Origin: Rhizobium viscosum
Lineage (GTDB): Bacteria > Pseudomonadota > Alphaproteobacteria > Rhizobiales > Rhizobiaceae
Length of the DNA: 64,000 nucleotides
Assembly (NCBI RefSeq): GCF_014873945.1
Contig: NZ_JADBEC010000002.1
Location: 124,001 to 188,000, forward strand
Direction: 5' to 3'
A program made the position numbers and the translations under genes. Under the pieces are notes generated by a model. It was given only the letters and a program-made list of their open reading frames with translations. It was not told the origin of the DNA and searched no databases. Positions within the stretch are counted from its first letter, which is position 1. Each line of letters begins with the position of its first letter. Positions 60,451 to 64,000 of this stretch are shown piece by piece.

Positions 60451-63400
60451 ATGACCTCTCAAAATGTTACGGGTGCTTCGAGCGCGCATGTTCAAGCATC
60501 GTCCGCGGATCCTGATTTCGGTATTCGTGCGCCGCTCCTGTCGAACGACCAGCTGAGGATCAAGGCTGCGCAGTTTGCGGAAAGCCGCGCCCTTGATGTT
60601 ACTAGTTTCAAGAATTTTGATTTCTTCCAGCGCCACCGGGAGAATGAAGCCGAGATCCTGAGGGTCTACCGCGCCGCTGCCGCTGACGTCGATGCCGGCG
60701 AGAGCATTACGCCCGCCACCGAGTGGCTGCTCGACAATCACTACATCGTCGAAGAGGCGATCCAGGAAGTCCGTCGCGACTTTCCGAAAAAGTTCTATCG
60801 CGAGCTGCGTAAGATCACACTCGACGGGACGGAAGTGCCGCGCACGCTCGCGCTCGCCTGGCTCTACATGGCCCATGCCCACAGCAATATCAGCAATGCC
60901 GGCATGGCAGCTGTCACGGAGGGGTTCCAAGATAAGGAAACGCTGCGCATCGGCGAACTCTGGGCGCTGCCCTCGCTCGTCCGTTATGTGCTGATCGATA
61001 ACCTTCGCCGCGTCGCGTCTCAGATCGACAAAAGCCGCCTGATGCGGGCAAGCGCCAATGCCGCGGCGACCCAGGCGATTGCGCTCGGCGACGCAGGCGC
61101 GGCCGATCATCTGGAGACGCTGGCTGCCAGCCTCGACGATACGACCTTCGTCACCCAGCTGCATTACCGCCTTCGCAATGCGCTCGAGCCGACCGAAGCC
61201 GCGCTGAGCTGGCTTGAGAGCAAGCTTGCCGCAAAGGGGACCGACGCCGAAGCCGTCATGTCGGCGGAACAGGCTCGTCTTGGCGCGGCCAATGCTCTGA
61301 TGGGCAGTATCATCAAGAGCCTGCGCGAGATCAACGACACCGACTGGTCCGAATGGGTCGAAGAGGTCAGCACCATCGACAAGCTGCTCTGGCAGCAGAC
61401 GGATTATGCCGAGCTTGATTCCGGTTCCCGCAACAGCTATCGCCGCCAGATTGAAAAGCTCGCAAAGCGCTCCGACAAGACGGAAATGGATATCGCCGAG
61501 GCGGCCGTGCGCCTGGCCGACCGCGCCAAGGCCGGCAGCCAGGACCTTTCGGCTTCAGCCGGCAATGTCGGCTATTATTTCGTCGGCAATGGACGTCCGG
61601 CGCTCGAAACCGAGATCGGCTTCCGGCCGCCGCTCGGCTTGCGGTTCATGCGTGTGATCCGCAAGCTGAACTGGCTGGCGATTGCGGTACCGGTTCTGCT
61701 GCTGACGCTGCTGGCGCTGGTCATCACCGATGCGATTTTCGTTGACGCCGGCATGCCGCTTTTTGCGACGATCGTGCTGCTTCTGATGTTTGCGCTTCCA
61801 GCTTCCGAGGGGGCGACCGGCCTCTTCAACTTCTTTGCCACCTTCTTCATCACGCCTGACCGCCTCGTCGGCTATGAATTCAAGAAGGGCCTGCCGGCGG
61901 AAGCGCGCACGCTCGTCACGATCCCCTGCCTGATCGGCAAGCGCGAACATGTCGATGAACTCGTTCGTAACCTCGAAGTTCATTATCTCGCCAATGCGCG
62001 CGGCGAAATCTATTACGCGCTTTTGAGTGACTGGCCGGACGCGCAGGAGGAACAGAACGCCCGCGATCTGGAAGTGCTCGACTATGCGTTGAGCAAGATT
62101 GCCAATCTGGAGGCACGTTACGCCGAAGACGGCAAGCAGCGGTTCTACCTCCTGCATCGCCGCCGCCAATATAATCCCGCCGAAGGCGCCTGGATGGGCT
62201 GGGAGCGCAAGCGCGGCAAGCTGCACGAACTCAATATGCTGCTGCGTGGCGAGCCGAATACGAGTTTCCTGCCGGGCGCCGATGTCGTGCCGCAGGACGT
62301 GAAATATGTGATGACGCTCGACAGCGACACGCGTGTCGTCCGCGACACGGTGACCAAGCTTGTCGGCAAGCTGCATCATCCGATCAACCGCCCGGTCTTC
62401 GACGAAAAGAAACAGCGTGTCGTCGATGGTTACGGCGTGCTCCAGCCCCGCGTGACGCCGTCGCTGACGACAGGCAAGGATGCATCGACCTTCCAGCGCG
62501 TCTTCTCGGTCAACCGCGGTCTCGACCCTTACGTCTTTGCCGTCTCCGACGTTTATCAGGACATTACCGGTGAAGGCACGTTCACCGGCAAGGGGCTCTA
62601 TCACGTCGATGCTTTCGAAGCCTCGCTGAAGGGCCGGATCAAGGAAAACTCCGTTCTGAGCCACGACCTGCTTGAAGGTTCGATGGCGCGCTGCGCACTG
62701 GTGACGGACTGCGAACTGGTCGAGGATTTTCCGATCCGCTATGAGGTGGAAGTCTCGCGTCAGCATCGCTGGGCGCGCGGCGACTGGCAGCTTCTTCCCT
62801 ATATCTTCGATGATCGCCGCGGCGTCACCGCGCTCGGCTGCTGGAAGATGTTCGACAATCTGCGCCGCTCGCTGACCCCGATCGCCTGGTTCCTGGCATC
62901 GGTTCTCGGCTGGTACTGGATGGACCCGCTTGGTGCGCTTATCTGGCAGATCCTTTTGATCTTCAGCCTGTTCGTTGCGCCGACCCTGTCGCTGATCAAT
63001 GGTATCATCCCTCGCACCAGCGACATCATCCTTCAGGCGCACCTGCATACGGTCTGGAAAGACATCGAGAATGCCAACGCCCAGGTGGCGATGCGCATCG
63101 TCTTCATCGCCGACATTGCCTGCGTGATGGCCGACGCAATCATCCGCTCGCTCTATCGACTGTTCGTCAGCCGCAAGCTGATGCTGCAGTGGCGCACCGC
63201 CGCGAGCGCCCAGGCCATGGCGCAGACGACCATCCTCGGCCACTACAAGGTCATGTGGCGGGCTCCGGTGCTTGCCATCCTGGCATTGCTTTTCGTCATT
63301 TCCTCCGGCGACAGCGCCTGGATGGTCGGTCTTCCCTTTGTCATTCTGTGGGCGCTCTCGCCGGCTATCGCCTGGACGGTCAGCCAGACGGCGGAAACCG

Positions 63401-64000
63401 AAGACCGGCTCGATGTGCCGGAGACTGTCCGCAACGAATTGCGCAAGATCGCAAGGCGTACCTGGCGCTATTTCGACCACTTCGTGGTTCCCGGCCAGCA
63501 TTACCTGCCGCCGGACAATGTCCAGCAGACGCCGCATGCCGTTGTCGCCATGCGCACCTCGCCGACCAATATCGGCGTCTACCTGCTGTCAGTGATTTCG
63601 GCGCGTCGTTTTGGTTGGATTTCCTTCGAAGACGCGGTCAAGCGTATCGAACAGACGATCGAAACCGTCGATAGGCTCGAGAAGTATCGCGGTCATCTCT
63701 TCAACTGGTATCATACCGACACGCTGAAGCCGCTTGGCCGGCGATATGTATCATCGGTCGATAGCGGCAATTTTGCCGGCCATCTGATTGCAGTATCGTC
63801 AGCCTGCCGCATCTGGGCGCAGTCGCCGCTTGCCCACATTCACACCGACCTCGATGGCATCGGCGATGTCGCGGCGATTCTTCGCGAGGTGCTGAACGAG
63901 CTTCGGGAAGAAGACAAGTCGGTCCGATCCCTTCACGATCGTCTGGATGGGCGGATCGCCGACCTCGAGACTGCGGTTGCCACCGGCAAACGTGAGAAGG
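60451..64000 (+). CDS. ndvB: Cyclic beta-1,2-glucan synthase, N-terminal 1183 residues (cut by window edge)
   Basis: The open frame runs without a stop from ATG 60451 to the window end; the family is about 2800 residues long, so less than half is seen. A soluble part of about 405 residues is followed by membrane segments at about 407-430 and 436-465. The GT84 glycosyltransferase domain shows VMTLDSDTRV at about 621-630 and RQHRWARGDWQLL near 770, corresponding to the D-x-D and QxxRW-type motifs. More membrane segments lie at about 810-850 and 935-975. It starts, elongates and cyclises periplasmic beta-1,2-glucan from UDP-glucose at the inner membrane, needed for osmoadaptation and nodule invasion (chvB in Agrobacterium). 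Confidence 0.96.
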   Translation, partial: MTSQNVTGASSAHVQASSADPDFGIRAPLLSNDQLRIKAAQFAESRALDVTSFKNFDFFQRHRENEAEILRVYRAAAADVDAGESITPATEWLLDNHYIVEEAIQEVRRDFPKKFYRELRKITLDGTEVPRTLALAWLYMAHAHSNISNAGMAAVTEGFQDKETLRIGELWALPSLVRYVLIDNLRRVASQIDKSRLMRASANAAATQAIALGDAGAADHLETLAASLDDTTFVTQLHYRLRNALEPTEAALSWLESKLAAKGTDAEAVMSAEQARLGAANALMGSIIKSLREINDTDWSEWVEEVSTIDKLLWQQTDYAELDSGSRNSYRRQIEKLAKRSDKTEMDIAEAAVRLADRAKAGSQDLSASAGNVGYYFVGNGRPALETEIGFRPPLGLRFMRVIRKLNWLAIAVPVLLLTLLALVITDAIFVDAGMPLFATIVLLLMFALPASEGATGLFNFFATFFITPDRLVGYEFKKGLPAEARTLVTIPCLIGKREHVDELVRNLEVHYLANARGEIYYALLSDWPDAQEEQNARDLEVLDYALSKIANLEARYAEDGKQRFYLLHRRRQYNPAEGAWMGWERKRGKLHELNMLLRGEPNTSFLPGADVVPQDVKYVMTLDSDTRVVRDTVTKLVGKLHHPINRPVFDEKKQRVVDGYGVLQPRVTPSLTTGKDASTFQRVFSVNRGLDPYVFAVSDVYQDITGEGTFTGKGLYHVDAFEASLKGRIKENSVLSHDLLEGSMARCALVTDCELVEDFPIRYEVEVSRQHRWARGDWQLLPYIFDDRRGVTALGCWKMFDNLRRSLTPIAWFLASVLGWYWMDPLGALIWQILLIFSLFVAPTLSLINGIIPRTSDIILQAHLHTVWKDIENANAQVAMRIVFIADIACVMADAIIRSLYRLFVSRKLMLQWRTAASAQAMAQTTILGHYKVMWRAPVLAILALLFVISSGDSAWMVGLPFVILWALSPAIAWTVSQTAETEDRLDVPETVRNELRKIARRTWRYFDHFVVPGQHYLPPDNVQQTPHAVVAMRTSPTNIGVYLLSVISARRFGWISFEDAVKRIEQTIETVDRLEKYRGHLFNWYHTDTLKPLGRRYVSSVDSGNFAGHLIAVSSACRIWAQSPLAHIHTDLDGIGDVAAILREVLNELREEDKSVRSLHDRLDGRIADLETAVATGKREK

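Noticed and set aside
61555..63537. 660-residue open frame on the minus strand
   Set aside because: It is a mirror of ndvB. The plus strand encodes clear GT84 motifs throughout this interval.
1..64000. tRNA, rRNA, insertion sequence, integrase or prophage genes
   Set aside because: Looked for while reading the gaps and genes; none recognised by eye. A tRNA or ISsearch program would be needed to exclude them formally.

Overview
The window looks like part of the main chromosome of a Rhizobium species (R. leguminosarum / R. etli type). The evidence is the start of ndvB (cyclic beta-1,2-glucan synthase) at the right edge, a RIME-type intergenic repeat, the rhizobial families DUF982, DUF1127, DUF6074 and DUF2934, many CUT1 sugar ABC transporters, and a manB-manC-ugd block. 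All assignments are by eye from sequence motifs; no database search was run.

Layout. (1) 1-23 kb is a surface-polysaccharide region. It holds a cut-off glycosyltransferase, an AlgD-type nucleotide-sugar dehydrogenase, a secreted RTX-repeat protein, two O-antigen polymerase/ligase-like membrane proteins, a Tat-exported SGNH hydrolase, the precursor genes manB-manC-ugd, a Wzc/ExoP-type tyrosine kinase co-polymerase, a Wza-type export lipoprotein and two small envelope proteins of unknown role. A DNA-repair gene (ung), a quinone-detoxification-like pair and a PPP-type phosphatase are interspersed. Together they supply GDP-mannose, probably GDP-mannuronate, and UDP-glucuronate, and they polymerise and export a polymer through a Wzy-dependent route. 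(2) 23-31 kb is a LacI-controlled sugar catabolic and CUT1 ABC operon with palindromic operators. (3) 31-42 kb holds an EmrAB-type efflux pair and many small rhizobial proteins. It also holds a DUF1127 gene followed by four hairpins that each display an anti-Shine-Dalgarno CUCCUCCC loop, read here as two tandem cuckoo (CcsR-type) small RNAs. (4) 42-50 kb is a second CUT1 operon with an oxidoreductase/aldo-keto reductase fusion and a divergent AraC regulator, followed by acylphosphatase. (5) 50-57.6 kb is a third CUT1 operon with a GH78 alpha-L-rhamnosidase and a divergent LacI regulator. (6) 57.6-60 kb is a nitric-oxide module: an NsrR-like Rrf2 regulator, a truncated-haemoglobin/DUF1971 fusion and flavohaemoprotein Hmp, with NsrR-like inverted repeats between them. 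(7) 60.4-64 kb is ndvB, which runs off the window.

The most interesting element is the DUF1127 plus cuckoo RNA locus at 37.98-38.43 kb. Next come the globin/DUF1971 fusion in the NO module, the 667-residue oxidoreductase fusion, and the unexplained small envelope proteins of the polysaccharide region.
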